Counted from the first letter of the stretch, positions 33,607 through 42,890 are shown. The stretch: DNA of 64,000 bases from Kamptonema formosum PCC 10802 (GCF_000332335.1 NZ_KB235948.1:6173215-6237214); one strand, 5' to 3'. Notes: generated by a model from the sequence alone, not told the origin. Numbers and translations: made by a program.

Positions 33607-35001
33607 ACCTTCTAATTCCCCAACTGATGACTCAGTTGCCCAAACAGAAAAATTCTGGACAGGATTCCCTTTTTCATCCCTTACCTCACTTGTCCGCACA
33701 GACGATAAATTTGGCGTTTCCAGATTGAACAGCGATAGCTGCTGGGGTGCTTCCTTTGGTTCATTCTTCTGCGGGGATGTTTTCTGACTGACAAAATCCC
33801 CCATGCGCTCGCACCCTTTAGCAAATCGCCGCAGAGTCGTAGCAATCGCCTCCAAACTATTATCAATCCCTATCCACCTGCGCCCCAACTGTGAAGCCAC
33901 AGCCAGCGCTGTTCCCGAACCAGAAAAGCAATCCAGCACCCAATCCCCCGGATTTGAGGAAGCCTGAATAATCCGAGCCAGCAAATCCGGGTTTTTCTCC
34001 GTTGGGTAGCCGGTAATTTTAATGTTCTGATTGTGGGCGTCCCGAAACTCAAGCCAAATATCTTGTACAGGAATGCCGCTACTTTCATCCAAGTATATCT
34101 TGCGGCGGGGGTTGCCATTGGCAGACCAGTATATCTCCCCCCGCGCATCCATTTCGTCGAGTGTCTTGGGTGGGAACTGCCAGTGTTTCCCTGGTGGCGG
34201 ACTCATCCCTCGCCAAGGCTTGCCGGTTTCTCCATTGCGCACGCCAGGGGCGTGAAGCGGAACTTTCTTATATCTGCGCCCTGTTTCCCTCTCAGTGTAT
34301 TCATATTCTTTTAAAGCCCGCTCATCCGTCCACTGCTCCACAGGCCTGTTCCAGACATAATTGTCTGATTTGGTGTAAAATAAAATGAAGTCAGCCACAT
34401 TGCCGTAGGTCTTCCGCGTGTAGTTTTTCGGGTTGCACTTCTTGCGCGTAATCCAATTCCTAAAATTCCCCTGTCCGAACACCTCATCCATGAGGACTTT
34501 AATATGAAAGGCCATGTTTTCATCCAGATGGACATAGATAGACCCGTCATCCGCTAGCAGCTCTCGCAGAAGGAGCAACCTTTGGCGGATAAATTCAATG
34601 TAATGTGCGCCGGCTAACAAGTCACAGTAAGCATCAGCCTGAGAGCGAGATTTAAAGATGCTCTGAGTGGCAAAGGGGGGGTCGATGTAAATCAGCCTTA
34701 CCTGCCCTTCGAGGGCAGAATCATTAAGAAATGATGCCAGGACCGGTAAGTTGTCCCCGTAATAAAGCCGGTTTTCATATTCGCCCTCTTTATTTTCATC
34801 AACCGGCCACAACACAGCACATTCAGCCGGTTTTGTTGCCAAAATCTCACTTTCTGGCAGTTTACCTGGATATGAAAGGCACACATCCAGACTATTTGTG
34901 GGGGCCGAGGAAGCCGGTGTGAGGTCGCCGTTCCATTGAGTTTTGGGAATCCCAGTAGCCATTCTCAACCCTCTCTCTATTCTTTCTTGGCGCTCCTTCA
35001 C
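33598..35001 (-). CDS. beta-class DNA methyltransferase, probably N6-adenine, orphan
   Basis: 467 residues from ATG 35001; an inner ATG at 34962 is possible. Catalytic motif IV DPPFATQS precedes the cofactor motif (LDCFSGSGTALAVASQLG), the beta-class order. ADDGSIYVHLDENM and RWIGIDNS are typical of type III and related Mod subunits. It methylates DNA from S-adenosylmethionine. No restriction (Res) gene is adjacent, so it is probably solitary or regulatory. The last codons and stop run into the repeat array at 33598, which may have replaced the original C-terminus. Confidence 0.88.
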   Translation of the reverse strand: MKERQERIERGLRMATGIPKTQWNGDLTPASSAPTNSLDVCLSYPGKLPESEILATKPAECAVLWPVDENKEGEYENRLYYGDNLPVLASFLNDSALEGQVRLIYIDPPFATQSIFKSRSQADAYCDLLAGAHYIEFIRQRLLLLRELLADDGSIYVHLDENMAFHIKVLMDEVFGQGNFRNWITRKKCNPKNYTRKTYGNVADFILFYTKSDNYVWNRPVEQWTDERALKEYEYTERETGRRYKKVPLHAPGVRNGETGKPWRGMSPPPGKHWQFPPKTLDEMDARGEIYWSANGNPRRKIYLDESSGIPVQDIWLEFRDAHNQNIKITGYPTEKNPDLLARIIQASSNPGDWVLDCFSGSGTALAVASQLGRRWIGIDNSLEAIATTLRRFAKGCERMGDFVSQKTSPQKNEPKEAPQQLSLFNLETPNLSSVRTSEVRDEKGNPVQNFSVWATESSVGELEGIL

Positions 35002-35067
35002 GGCGGCGGTTTATAAAAACAACTTTCCACTCAATTATAACAGATTTATAGATTCTAATTCTAATCC

Positions 35068-35865
35068 CTACGGCACCCACTCCAGCACAATCCCCACGCG
35101 ACTGTCCTTACTCTCCCGGGCATTTTGCTTCTCAATATCCGCAGAGAGGCGGAGGTGGCGAGTCACAGCATACCCCACCGAAACCGCCGTCAAACCCACT
35201 TCCTCATCGGTTCCCGGCTGAACCCAGCTTTGAGTTAAAGAAATATCCGCCGCGCCGCCGCGAGACAGCGCCAGCAGCAGCCGCGCCCCAACACTCACGC
35301 CACCCCTGGAGTAAGACTCGGTTTCCAGATGCCGGTAGCCCACCACCGGCGCGATATTGATATAACTCCCGAGTGGGCGCAGGTAATAGCGCAACTGAGC
35401 GCCATAAGCCTGGGTTTCCCCATTAAAAGACGCTTGATAGTCCCCACTCACCGTCAAGCCGGTGCGCCCGACAAAGACATCTTCGACACCGGCATTCCAG
35501 CCGCCAAATCCCTCCGCCGAGGGAAACTGCGAAAAGCCCAGCCGCACGCGGGTTTTGAAGCTGGGGTCATTTTTAATATCTTGCAAAACATTCGGCACCT
35601 GACGCAGCCAGCGCTGCAGCACCGGCGAACCTTCGATCACTTCCGGGGGTAAATCCAACTCGGCGGCGGGAGTGCCAGGGGTTTGGGCCAACTTCTCTGC
35701 CGCCAGCCCTTGTGGGGGAGTCCCGCACCAGCCCGGTGCCGGTGCGAGGGCCAAGCCTGCGCCCAGCAGCGTGCCGGTTTTGGCGCTTAAGCGGAGAGTT
35801 CGGACTAAAGTCCTGACTGCGAACAGAACCATACTACCAGATTTGATATAATGTACCTGCTTCAT
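35068..35865 (-). CDS. exported beta-barrel-like protein, unknown
   Basis: 265 residues. After a basic N-terminus and a long hydrophobic, Ala/Gly-rich leader there are strand-rich segments alternating with turns (GVEDVFVGRTGLTVSGDYQA, then LRYYLRPLGSYINIAPVVGY, then SVGARLLLALSRGG). The C-terminus IVLEWVP alternates hydrophobic residues as in outer-membrane barrels but lacks the ideal terminal Phe. An outer-membrane or cell-surface protein is suggested, not shown. No family was named. Confidence 0.7.
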   Translation of the reverse strand: MKQVHYIKSGSMVLFAVRTLVRTLRLSAKTGTLLGAGLALAPAPGWCGTPPQGLAAEKLAQTPGTPAAELDLPPEVIEGSPVLQRWLRQVPNVLQDIKNDPSFKTRVRLGFSQFPSAEGFGGWNAGVEDVFVGRTGLTVSGDYQASFNGETQAYGAQLRYYLRPLGSYINIAPVVGYRHLETESYSRGGVSVGARLLLALSRGGAADISLTQSWVQPGTDEEVGLTAVSVGYAVTRHLRLSADIEKQNARESKDSRVGIVLEWVP

Positions 35866-35936
35866 CCGTGCTCTGAGTGCCGTCGCACAGTAGAAGGATG
35901 ATTTCAGCTTTGTCCCCGATCGAAAACCCCCTCAAG

Positions 35937-35956
35937 CCTCCCCGTGCACGGGGAGG
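35937..35956. repeat. 20-bp perfect palindrome
   Basis: CCTCCCCGTGCACGGGGAGG, upstream of the barrel gene and downstream of acsF. It could stop transcription from acsF, but no T-run follows. Confidence 0.55.
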
Positions 35957-36077
35957 GGGTTGGGGGGTGGGGTTCATCCCACCTGCGGCTCACCGTGAGA
36001 GTGCCTTCCCAAAAAAAAAGCGGTCCCACGTGACGCAGAACCGAAATCCGAACTAACAGAGGAGCGAAACCGGAAAC

Positions 36078-37154
36078 CTAACTAACTGCCCCTTGCATCC
36101 GAGCAGTGTCTACCGGCTTCATCAAGTACAGCCTGGTTAACTGCCACACATTCGAGACGTAAAGGGGTAGTTTTTGGAACAATTTCACCAATTTAGGTGC
36201 GTCCGATTTAGCGATGTCTGCTAGTTTAGCATTATTTTGGGTGCAGATGTCCAGCCGGCGGTAGAATTCAGGGTTCTCCACGTCCAGAATCACCGGGAAC
36301 ACGCGCCCAGCCGTCTCGTTGGTCTTCTTAATGACATAAATGTCGTAGTCGCGGGCGTCCAGACCGATAGAGGCGTAGAAGGCAGAGCGCTGGATGTCGT
36401 TGAGATACATGGTGGCAAACACCGACAGCAGGAAGAACCGGCTCCACAGCTTGGCTGCCCAGTCGTTCAGCATCTGCGGCTGAGCCTTCATGATGGCGTC
36501 GAAGAAATCCCCGTGGCGGTTTTCATCCTGGCACCAGTTCTCGAAGAAGCGGAAGATGGGATAGATCCGGTGTTCGGGATGGGCTTCCAGGTGGCGGTAG
36601 ATGGTGATGTAGCGCCAGTAGCCAATCTTTTCGGAGAGATAGGTGGCGTAGAAGATGAATTTCGGCTTAAAGAACGTGTAGGTGTGATTTTTGGTCAGGA
36701 ATCCCAGATCCAGGCACATGTTGAAATCTGACATCGCCTTGTTCAGGAAGCCGGCGTGGCGAGCCTCATCCCGCGACATCAGCATAAAGCACTCCGCCAG
36801 CACGGGGCTTTTGTCCTTCAGCCGCCGGCCCAGTTCTTTGTAGAGCAGGAAGCCAGAAAACTCAGCCGTGCAAGAGCGCTCCAGGAATTCGACGAACAGC
36901 TGGCGCGTTTGGCCATCGATGTGAGCCCAGGACTGTTCAAACTCCGCATCCCGCACGAAGTGGTGCCGATTGTAATCGGTGCGGAACTCCTCCAGGATGG
37001 CTCTGAGCTCGTCTTCATTGGGCGAGATGTCCATTTTCGCCATCGCCTCAAAATCGGTGGTGTAGAACCGAGGGGTGAGGATGGTTTCCTTGGCGGGGAC
37101 TTTCACCCCGGGGCGGAGCTCTTCAAAGGCGGGTTTTTTCAGGGAGTCTACCAT
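36078..37154 (-). CDS. acsF: Mg-protoporphyrin IX monomethyl ester oxidative cyclase
   Basis: 358 residues, the usual length. The diiron site is encoded by two E/D-x-x-H motifs: RDEARHAGF and [10 protein letters not shown], with the [13 protein letters not shown] helix. The oxygen-dependent enzyme forms the fifth ring of chlorophyll by oxidising the ester side chain. The N-terminus [20 protein letters not shown] and middle [15 protein letters not shown] are highly conserved. It is monocistronic. A perfect HLR1 box (RpaB) 165-182 bp upstream suggests light or redox control. Confidence 0.97.
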   Translation of the reverse strand: MVDSLKKPAFEELRPGVKVPAKETILTPRFYTTDFEAMAKMDISPNEDELRAILEEFRTDYNRHHFVRDAEFEQSWAHIDGQTRQLFVEFLERSCTAEFSGFLLYKELGRRLKDKSPVLAECFMLMSRDEARHAGFLNKAMSDFNMCLDLGFLTKNHTYTFFKPKFIFYATYLSEKIGYWRYITIYRHLEAHPEHRIYPIFRFFENWCQDENRHGDFFDAIMKAQPQMLNDWAAKLWSRFFLLSVFATMYLNDIQRSAFYASIGLDARDYDIYVIKKTNETAGRVFPVILDVENPEFYRRLDICTQNNAKLADIAKSDAPKLVKLFQKLPLYVSNVWQLTRLYLMKPVDTARMQGAVS

Positions 37155-37318
37155 AGGTCTGTTTGGGCTGTTGTTTAATGACAGGGGGTTGCAACTGTGC
37201 TTCCCTCTCTCAGGCTCAGTTAAGAGAATTTTACGATAATGGCTGCTTTCGCTACGCCCTCCAGTCTACAGCACACTCAAGGACTCCAGACAGCCGGTTG
37301 TGTTAAGAGTTACTACGT

Positions 37319-37336
37319 TTTGTAAAGTTTTGTAAA
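37319..37336 (-). promoter_or_regulatory. HLR1 box (RpaB site) upstream of acsF
   Basis: On the acsF strand the sequence is TTTACAAA-AC-TTTACAAA. It fits the HLR1 consensus (G/T)TTACA(T/A)(T/A), two bases, same octamer again. RpaB represses or activates light-responsive genes depending on position. A possible -10 (TAAAAT) lies about 80 nt downstream, 5' of the gene. Confidence 0.7.
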
Positions 37337-37503
37337 TTTTCTCACTTCGCAGATGGGAAAACTAATAACACACTTTCTCACCAAAGTCAAGTGGCTTGGG
37401 CGCTAATCGCAGCTTGCTTGCCTGCAAACAGTGGCCGGCAGGCCGATCGTCTCGACGGCGATCTGCCACCATGAAAAGAGGCAAGATTTAATACCAGGTT
37501 TCC

Positions 37504-37592
37504 TAGGCAACGCCGGGTAATCTGGTATAATAAGGGCACAGAGAGAATTTAATCGCGGATTTTCTGGACAAAGCCTGGTCGCGTGATATAAT
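37504..37592 (+). promoter_or_regulatory. tandem promoter-like repeats
   Basis: Two similar units. The first has TAGGCA at 37504, 16 bp, TATAAT at 37526. The second has TGGACA at 37565, 16 bp, TATAAT at 37587. Both are followed by a CACAGAGA-type sequence. They point toward the Ser/Thr kinase start 250-310 nt away. Confidence 0.6.
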
Positions 37593-37841
37593 ACACACAG
37601 AGATTTGAGGACAGCCCTATTGGCCAGATAGTGGCCTTTGGAATTTTCCACTCTCCCAGTTGCGGCTTTGCGCGCTTCGCGGGACTGGAATGGCGCTGAA
37701 CGGGATTATTTTCCTGAAAGCTTTGCGGGATACCGCCTCTATCACTTTTGCCGGTGATAGTGCTATCGTTGCATTGTCCGGGGATGCCCGAACAAAAGCC
37801 GCGTAAATGTATCAGAAACTGCACGCCGCTATCATCCGTGT

Positions 37842-39299
37842 ATGAGCTATTGCCTCAATCCCCACTGCCAGCAGCCGCAAAACTTCCCCCAGACAGCCGA
37901 AACAAACCAACAAACCTGTCTCAGTTGCGGCGCAAAGTTACTGCTGGGCGAGCGCTACCGGGCAATCAAACCGATTGACGGCGGTGGCTTTGGCAGGACT
38001 TTCTTGGGGGTGGATGAGTGCAAACCGTCCAAACCCCGCTGCGTGATCAAGCAGTTTCGCCAGCAAGACACCGGCAGGCAAGCCAAAGCCGCTGAGTTAT
38101 TTCGCCAAGAAGCGGCGCAGCTGGAGCGACTGGGCAAACACCCCCAGATTCCGGAACTGCTGGCGCATTTTGAGCAAGAAGGGCGGCAGTATGTCGTGCA
38201 GCAGTACATCGACGGGCAAAACCTGGCCCGAGAGCTGGATGAGGAAGGCCCTTTCAGCGAAGTCCAAATCCGCCAGCTGCTCAGTGACTTGCTGCCGGTG
38301 CTGCAGTTTGTCCACGACCACCAAGTGATTCACCGGGATATCAAACCGGAAAACATCATTCGCCACCGCTTTGACGGGAAACTGGTGCTCGTTGACTTCG
38401 GGGCGGCGAAATCCGCCACCGGCACCGCACTGGGAGCAACCGGCACCGTGATTGGCTCCGCTGGGTACGCCGCCCCAGAGCAAGCCCTGGGCAAAGCCGT
38501 GTTTGCCAGCGATCTCTACAGCTTGGGCGTAACCTGCACCCACCTGCTGACACAAGTTCCCCCCTTCGACCTGTTCGACACCCGCGAAGGCACTTGGGTG
38601 TGGCGGGATTACTTGGTAAACAATCCCGTCAGCCCCCAGCTAGGTCGGGCGCTCGACAAAATGCTGGAAATTCCCATCAAGCGGCGCTATCAGTCTGCTG
38701 CTGAAGTCCTCAAAGACTTGAATAGCGAGCCGGTGACTGCAGCGGCGGCATCTGCAGCCGCTCCCACCTCCCTTGGCCCAACCGGCACCGACAGCACTTC
38801 TGACCCGAACCGCAACCGTCTCAGGGACACTTACCTAATGTGGGCGGCAGAGTTAGTCCTGGGCACCGCCTTTCGCCCCATCAAAGGATTCCACCGCATC
38901 TACAACGGCAAAATTGTCACCGGCTTGCTGTGGATGATTCCATTTGTGGGAGATGTCGGGCACTTGGTGGATCTGTTCCTGATTCCAGAAATGGTCGATG
39001 AGTACCGCGAAAAGGCCAGAGCCAAAATGGGCTTATCCCCTGCCGGTCTGCCGCTCACCGAGCCCGCAGCCATCACCCAGACCGTCGAACTCCCCTCCCG
39101 TGGGCAACTAATCGTCAAACTCCTGCAAGCAGCCCGCTCTAGCGGCGGTCAGCTTTCCCTAACTCAAGCCATGATAGCAACCGGCGCAGGCTTTGTGGAA
39201 GTGGAAGCCGTTTTGCAGGAAATGGTCAAAATTGGTTACGTCAGCGTCGCCAATGACCGAGTTACCGGTGCCGTCACTTACCGGTTCAACCAGTTTTAG
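37842..39299 (+). CDS. Ser/Thr protein kinase with zinc ribbon and C-terminal TM2 module
   Basis: 485 residues. A four-Cys ribbon (Cys4, Cys9, Cys26, Cys29) precedes a complete kinase domain: GGGFGRTFLG glycine loop, CVIKQF catalytic Lys, HRDIKPENII loop, VDFGAAK. A Ser/Thr/Ala linker (about residues 300-325) leads to a TM2-like pair of helices (FHRIYNGKIVTGLLW ... VDLFLIPEM). The last 70 residues look like a small winged-helix-like unit (GFVEVEAVLQEMVKIGYVSV). It is probably membrane-anchored. The same C-terminus is encoded alone by the next gene. Confidence 0.92.
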   Translation: MSYCLNPHCQQPQNFPQTAETNQQTCLSCGAKLLLGERYRAIKPIDGGGFGRTFLGVDECKPSKPRCVIKQFRQQDTGRQAKAAELFRQEAAQLERLGKHPQIPELLAHFEQEGRQYVVQQYIDGQNLARELDEEGPFSEVQIRQLLSDLLPVLQFVHDHQVIHRDIKPENIIRHRFDGKLVLVDFGAAKSATGTALGATGTVIGSAGYAAPEQALGKAVFASDLYSLGVTCTHLLTQVPPFDLFDTREGTWVWRDYLVNNPVSPQLGRALDKMLEIPIKRRYQSAAEVLKDLNSEPVTAAAASAAAPTSLGPTGTDSTSDPNRNRLRDTYLMWAAELVLGTAFRPIKGFHRIYNGKIVTGLLWMIPFVGDVGHLVDLFLIPEMVDEYREKARAKMGLSPAGLPLTEPAAITQTVELPSRGQLIVKLLQAARSSGGQLSLTQAMIATGAGFVEVEAVLQEMVKIGYVSVANDRVTGAVTYRFNQF

Positions 39300-39436
39300 G
39301 GCACTGGGCACTGGGCACTGGGCATGGGGCACTGGGCATGAGGCACTGGGCATGGGGCACTGGGCATGGGGCGCTGGGCATGGGGCGCTGGGCATGGGGC
39401 GCTGGGCATGGGGCGCTGGGCATGGGGCGCTGGGCG
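39299..39436. repeat. 14-nt tandem repeat (CTGGGCATGGGGC)
   Basis: About ten copies of GCTGGGCATGGGGC and A-variants follow the kinase stop directly. Such G-rich arrays are common at cyanobacterial gene ends. Several apparent frames here are artefacts of the repeat. Confidence 0.85.
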
Positions 39437-39588
39437 CGCCGCTCCTGCGGAGTCGCAACGCTGACCCACCTTCGCACGGTTCAACCCACTGTAACAGCGG
39501 CTACCTGCCAGCAGTGATATAAAATAAAAGAGGGGGGGGAATCTATCTCAACGATAAGAAAAATAAATCACAGGCACCTGTAAAGCCT

Positions 39589-40065
39589 ATGAATAATAAC
39601 CGTCTTTCCACCTCATATATTCTCTGTATTGTCTGGTTTTTTGGCTTGGGAGGTCTCCACCGCCTGTACAATGGCAAAATTGGTACAGGGCTGCTATGGC
39701 TGTTTACTTGGGGTGTTTTTGGGGTTGGGCAGTTTGTGGATCTATTTATTATTCCAAGTATGGTTGAGGAACACGATTTAAAACTGAGAGCCAGACTGGG
39801 AGTGTCTGCCACCGGCGTGCCCCTGAGCCAGTCCTCAATCGCAGCAACAGTTATTCAACCGGCCAAAGACAAGCTGACTGTTCAAATAGTCAAAGCGGCT
39901 GAAGCCAGAGGGGGCAAAATTTCTGTCACCCAAGCGGTGATGGATACAGAAGCCAGCTTTGTCGAGGTAGAAGAAGTTTTGAAGGATCTAGTAAAAATCG
40001 GTTATGTAAGCGTTGAAAACGATTACATAACCGGCATAGTGATGTATCGCTTCAATGAACTTTAG
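39589..40065 (+). CDS. TM2-domain protein, paralogue of the kinase C-terminus
   Basis: 158 residues. The first 65 residues form a TM2 hairpin (LGGLHRLYNGKIGTGLLWLF ... VDLFIIPSM). The C-terminal 70 (FVEVEEVLKDLVKIGYVSVE, then YRFNEL) match the end of the upstream kinase closely. It therefore looks like a kinase that has lost its catalytic part, or the ancestral partner to which the kinase was fused. Membrane location and possible competition with the kinase module are inferences. Confidence 0.85.
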   Translation: MNNNRLSTSYILCIVWFFGLGGLHRLYNGKIGTGLLWLFTWGVFGVGQFVDLFIIPSMVEEHDLKLRARLGVSATGVPLSQSSIAATVIQPAKDKLTVQIVKAAEARGGKISVTQAVMDTEASFVEVEEVLKDLVKIGYVSVENDYITGIVMYRFNEL

Positions 40066-40076
40066 AAAGGGGCGTG

Positions 40077-40113
40077 GGGCATGGCGCATGGCGCATGGCG
40101 CATGGCGCATGGG
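40077..40113. repeat. 8-nt tandem repeat GCGCATGG
   Basis: About four and a half copies directly after the TM2 gene stop. Confidence 0.8.
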
Positions 40114-40166
40114 GCCGGCACGCCAAACAATCCATCAAAAATCAGGACATGCAACATCTCAAATGC

Positions 40167-40270
40167 GATGATGCGATGATGCGATGATGCGATGATGCGA
40201 TGATGCGATGATGCGATGATGCGATGATGCGATGATGCGATGATGCGATGATGCGATGATGCGATGATGC
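40167..40270. repeat. 13 perfect copies of GATGATGC
   Basis: An uninterrupted 104-bp octamer array lies between the convergent TM2 and DUF2996 genes. The exact identity of copies suggests recent slippage or homogenisation, so copy number may vary between strains. Confidence 0.9.
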
Positions 40271-40295
40271 CCAATGAGATGATGCCCCTAACTCC

Positions 40296-40817
40296 CTAAT
40301 TTCTCGCCAGCCACTTTTGAGCGTTCAGGCGCTGCACGACGCCAAACACCAGCAAGTCGAGGGTAATCTTGCGCTCGTCAATCAAGAACGGCTCAATCGT
40401 ACTCGGCGTGCTGCCACTGTCAGAGCAGGAAAACGCTCTTGGCCCGCTGATTTCCCCTTTAGGGAAATAAATAGAGAACTGGCGTTTCCCACCATTCCAG
40501 CGCCCAATCACTTGCCAGCACTCCTCAGCGGAATTCAAGCCAGCAACGGGAATCTTTTGCTTTGACAGAGCCAGATCGACATCGGAAACCCCCTGCTTGG
40601 CTAGGGCATTTTTCAGTGCCGGCAGGTAGTCTTGATTGATAAACTCAGCAAACGGCTTGTCTTCAACTGCCGGTGCCTTTTCCTTTTTAGCCGCCTTGGC
40701 TGGAGCTCCCTCACCCCCAGCTGTTTCAGCAGGTTTTTTAGCTGCCGGCTTGGCGGATGCCGGTTTGTCAGCCTGCTCTTCTCCGGGATTAGGGTTAGTC
40801 GCTGTTTCTTCTGCCAT
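40296..40817 (-). CDS. DUF2996 family protein
   Basis: 173 residues from the ATG at 40817. A low-complexity acidic/Ala/Lys-rich head (residues 1-55, KPAAKKPAETAGGEG) is followed by a folded domain: PFAEFINQDYLPALKNALAK, then CWQVIGRWNGGKRQFSIYFP and FLIDERKITLDLLV. The family is nearly confined to cyanobacteria and plastids and has no settled function. It lies 100 bp downstream of the first ThiS-like gene on the same strand. Confidence 0.85.
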   Translation of the reverse strand: MAEETATNPNPGEEQADKPASAKPAAKKPAETAGGEGAPAKAAKKEKAPAVEDKPFAEFINQDYLPALKNALAKQGVSDVDLALSKQKIPVAGLNSAEECWQVIGRWNGGKRQFSIYFPKGEISGPRAFSCSDSGSTPSTIEPFLIDERKITLDLLVFGVVQRLNAQKWLARN

Positions 40818-40918
40818 CGTTCCGGTCAATCCTTGTCGGTATTTTCACAACGGCTCGCTGCCTCAGCTAGCGAGCGAGGGCGGGGCTGCCCGTACTTTAA
40901 TTATAAAGCGCTCTGTCG

Positions 40919-41194
40919 CTAGCCACCGGCAACTGCCGGCACAATGCTGACTTCATCACCCTCTTTCAGCGGCGTCTTCGTCCCGTCCAAGAAGCGGATG
41001 TCTTCGCTATTGACATAGAAATTCAAAAACCGGCGCGGCTCTCCTTTTTCGTCGCGCAGACGCCCTTTAGTCTCGGGATAGAGCTGCTCCAGAGTGTCCA
41101 GCAATTCCGCCACACTGCTGCAGGAGCACTCCACAGTGGCTTGATTGTTGGTGAATTTTTGCAGGGGCGTGGGAATTAAAACTGTTACGGCCAT
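40919..41194 (-). CDS. ThiS/MoaD-like sulfur-carrier protein (copy 1)
   Basis: 91 residues with the beta-grasp ubiquitin-like pattern and the C-terminal di-glycine (PAVAGG) needed for adenylation and thiocarboxylate formation. Family regions: [18 protein letters not shown] and [14 protein letters not shown]. It lies downstream of threonine synthase on the same strand, and a second carrier of the same family lies upstream. In some bacteria such carriers supply sulfur to cysteine synthesis (CysO type); no activation enzyme is present here. Confidence 0.85.
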   Translation of the reverse strand: MAVTVLIPTPLQKFTNNQATVECSCSSVAELLDTLEQLYPETKGRLRDEKGEPRRFLNFYVNSEDIRFLDGTKTPLKEGDEVSIVPAVAGG

Positions 41195-41227
41195 ACTGAG
41201 GTGTTAGGTGTTAGGTGTTGGGTGTTA

Positions 41228-41286
41228 GGGGCATGGGGCATGGGGCATGGCGGCGGGGCATGGGGCATGGGGCATGGGGCATTGGG
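41228..41286. repeat. 8-nt tandem repeat GGCATGGG
   Basis: Six or seven copies in the thrC-carrier spacer, interrupted by CGGCGG; related in sequence to the 14-nt array at 39299. Confidence 0.75.
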
Positions 41287-41399
41287 GATTGGGCAAAAGC
41301 TGATTTTTCGCGCAGCGCAAATCTCTCCCCTTCCTCATGCGCGTGAGGTTCATGCGCGTGAGCCTCACTGGCGTGAGCGACCGCCCCATGCGCTGTGCG

Positions 41400-42713
41400 C
41401 TATACCAGGACTTGCTGCCATTCCAGCCGGTCGAGGGTGCGGGAGCGCTCCAGGGCGCGCTCGAAACTGTCGAGCTTCGGCTCAATGGTGAGGGGTTCGC
41501 CGATATAGCCGTGGACGGCTTCTTGGGTTTTCAGCCCATTGCCGGTGATGTAAACAACGGTGCTTTCTTCGGGGTCAATCTTGCCTGCTTCGACCAGTTT
41601 CTTGAGCACGGCGATGGTGGTGCCACCGGCGGTTTCGGTGAAGATGCCTTCGGTTTCTGCCAGCAACTTGATGCCTTCAATAATTTCCGCATCGCTGACG
41701 GATTCAATATTGCCGCCAGTTTTCCGCGCCACTTCTAAAGCGTAGATGCCGTCTGCGGGGTTGCCAATGGCAATCGATTTGGCAATGGTGTTGGGTTTCA
41801 CCGGCCTCACGAAGTCGCGCCCCTCCCGGAAGGCTGCTGCGATCGGGGAGCACCCGTCGGCTTGCGCGCCGCTGAAGCGGACATTTTTCTCATCCACCAG
41901 CCCAACTTGAATAAATTCTTGAAAGCCTTTGTAAATTTTTGTGAACAGGGAGCCGGAGGCGAGGGGGGCGACAATGTGGTCGGGAAGCTGCCAGCCCAGC
42001 TGTTCTGCGACTTCGTAGCCCAGAGTTTTGGAGCCTTCGGAATAGTAGGGGCGCAGGTTGATATTGACAAATCCCCAGCCGTGGGTGTTGGCGACTTCGC
42101 AGCAGAGGCGGTTTACTTGGTCGTAGTTGCCGTGGACTGCGATCACGGTGGGGCTGTAGATCAGGGTGCCCAGGACTTTGCCTGCTTCCAAGTCGGCGGG
42201 GATGAAGACGCAACAGTCCAAACCGGCATGGGCGGCGATGGCGGCGGTGGAGTTGGCGAGGTTGCCGGTGCTGGCGCAGGAGACGGTGGTGAAGCCGAGC
42301 TCTTTGGCGCGGGTGAGGGCGACTGACACCACTCTGTCCTTGAAGCTGAGGGTGGGCATGTTCACCGCATCGTTCTTAATGTAAAGGTTTTTCAGGCCCA
42401 GGCGGCGAGCCAGCCGGTGAGAGCGAACCAGGGGCGTCATGCCGGTGCCCACATCGATGGGGCTGTCTGTCGCCACCGGCAGGAAAGGGCGGTAGCGCCA
42501 GATGGAGTTCGGACCTGCACAGATGCTTTCGCGGGTGACGTGCCGGCGCAAGGCGTCGCAGTCGTAGCCCAATTCCAGCGGGCCAAAACAGAACTCGCAA
42601 ACGTGGGTGGCTTTGGGTTCGTACTCCGCGCCACATTCCTTGCAGATAAGGGAGGTGAAGGTGGCGGCGGTGGTTTGGGTTCCGGGTGCGTGCACTTCAG
42701 TCGCCTGGGTCAT
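41400..42713 (-). CDS. thrC: threonine synthase
   Basis: 437 residues. An N-terminal zinc-ribbon-like part (ICKEC ... CEFCFGPLELG) is followed by the fold-II PLP domain: PTLSFKDRVVSVALTRAKEL (Schiff-base Lys), SCASTGNLANSTAAIAAHAG (phosphate cup), and ETAGGTTIAVLKKL. It converts O-phosphohomoserine to threonine. It is flanked on both sides by MoaD-like genes on the same strand. Confidence 0.94.
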   Translation of the reverse strand: MTQATEVHAPGTQTTAATFTSLICKECGAEYEPKATHVCEFCFGPLELGYDCDALRRHVTRESICAGPNSIWRYRPFLPVATDSPIDVGTGMTPLVRSHRLARRLGLKNLYIKNDAVNMPTLSFKDRVVSVALTRAKELGFTTVSCASTGNLANSTAAIAAHAGLDCCVFIPADLEAGKVLGTLIYSPTVIAVHGNYDQVNRLCCEVANTHGWGFVNINLRPYYSEGSKTLGYEVAEQLGWQLPDHIVAPLASGSLFTKIYKGFQEFIQVGLVDEKNVRFSGAQADGCSPIAAAFREGRDFVRPVKPNTIAKSIAIGNPADGIYALEVARKTGGNIESVSDAEIIEGIKLLAETEGIFTETAGGTTIAVLKKLVEAGKIDPEESTVVYITGNGLKTQEAVHGYIGEPLTIEPKLDSFERALERSRTLDRLEWQQVLV

Positions 42714-42844
42714 GGGTCAATCCTCTGCTGGGGGGCGGTGCGGTTGGGGGAGTTATCTTTTTTGATTGTCAATCGATACTATCACAGCCTCAGGAGTGCG
42801 TCAACTATACCCGATAAATTTTGTCGGGTTTCTTGCGGGCACTG

Positions 42845-42890
42845 GAAAAGGGGCGCTGGGAAAGGGGCGCTGGGAAAGGGGCGCTGGGGA
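42845..42890. repeat. 14-nt repeat, three copies of AAAGGGGCGCTGGG
   Basis: Direct repeats upstream of thrC, between it and the second sulfur-carrier gene. They are another member of the G-rich tandem group. Confidence 0.75.

Noticed and set aside
39159-39522. Several frames encoding GTGHWAWG-type or PMPSAPCP-type repeats
   Set aside because: They are translations of the 14-nt tandem repeat and would have no real product.
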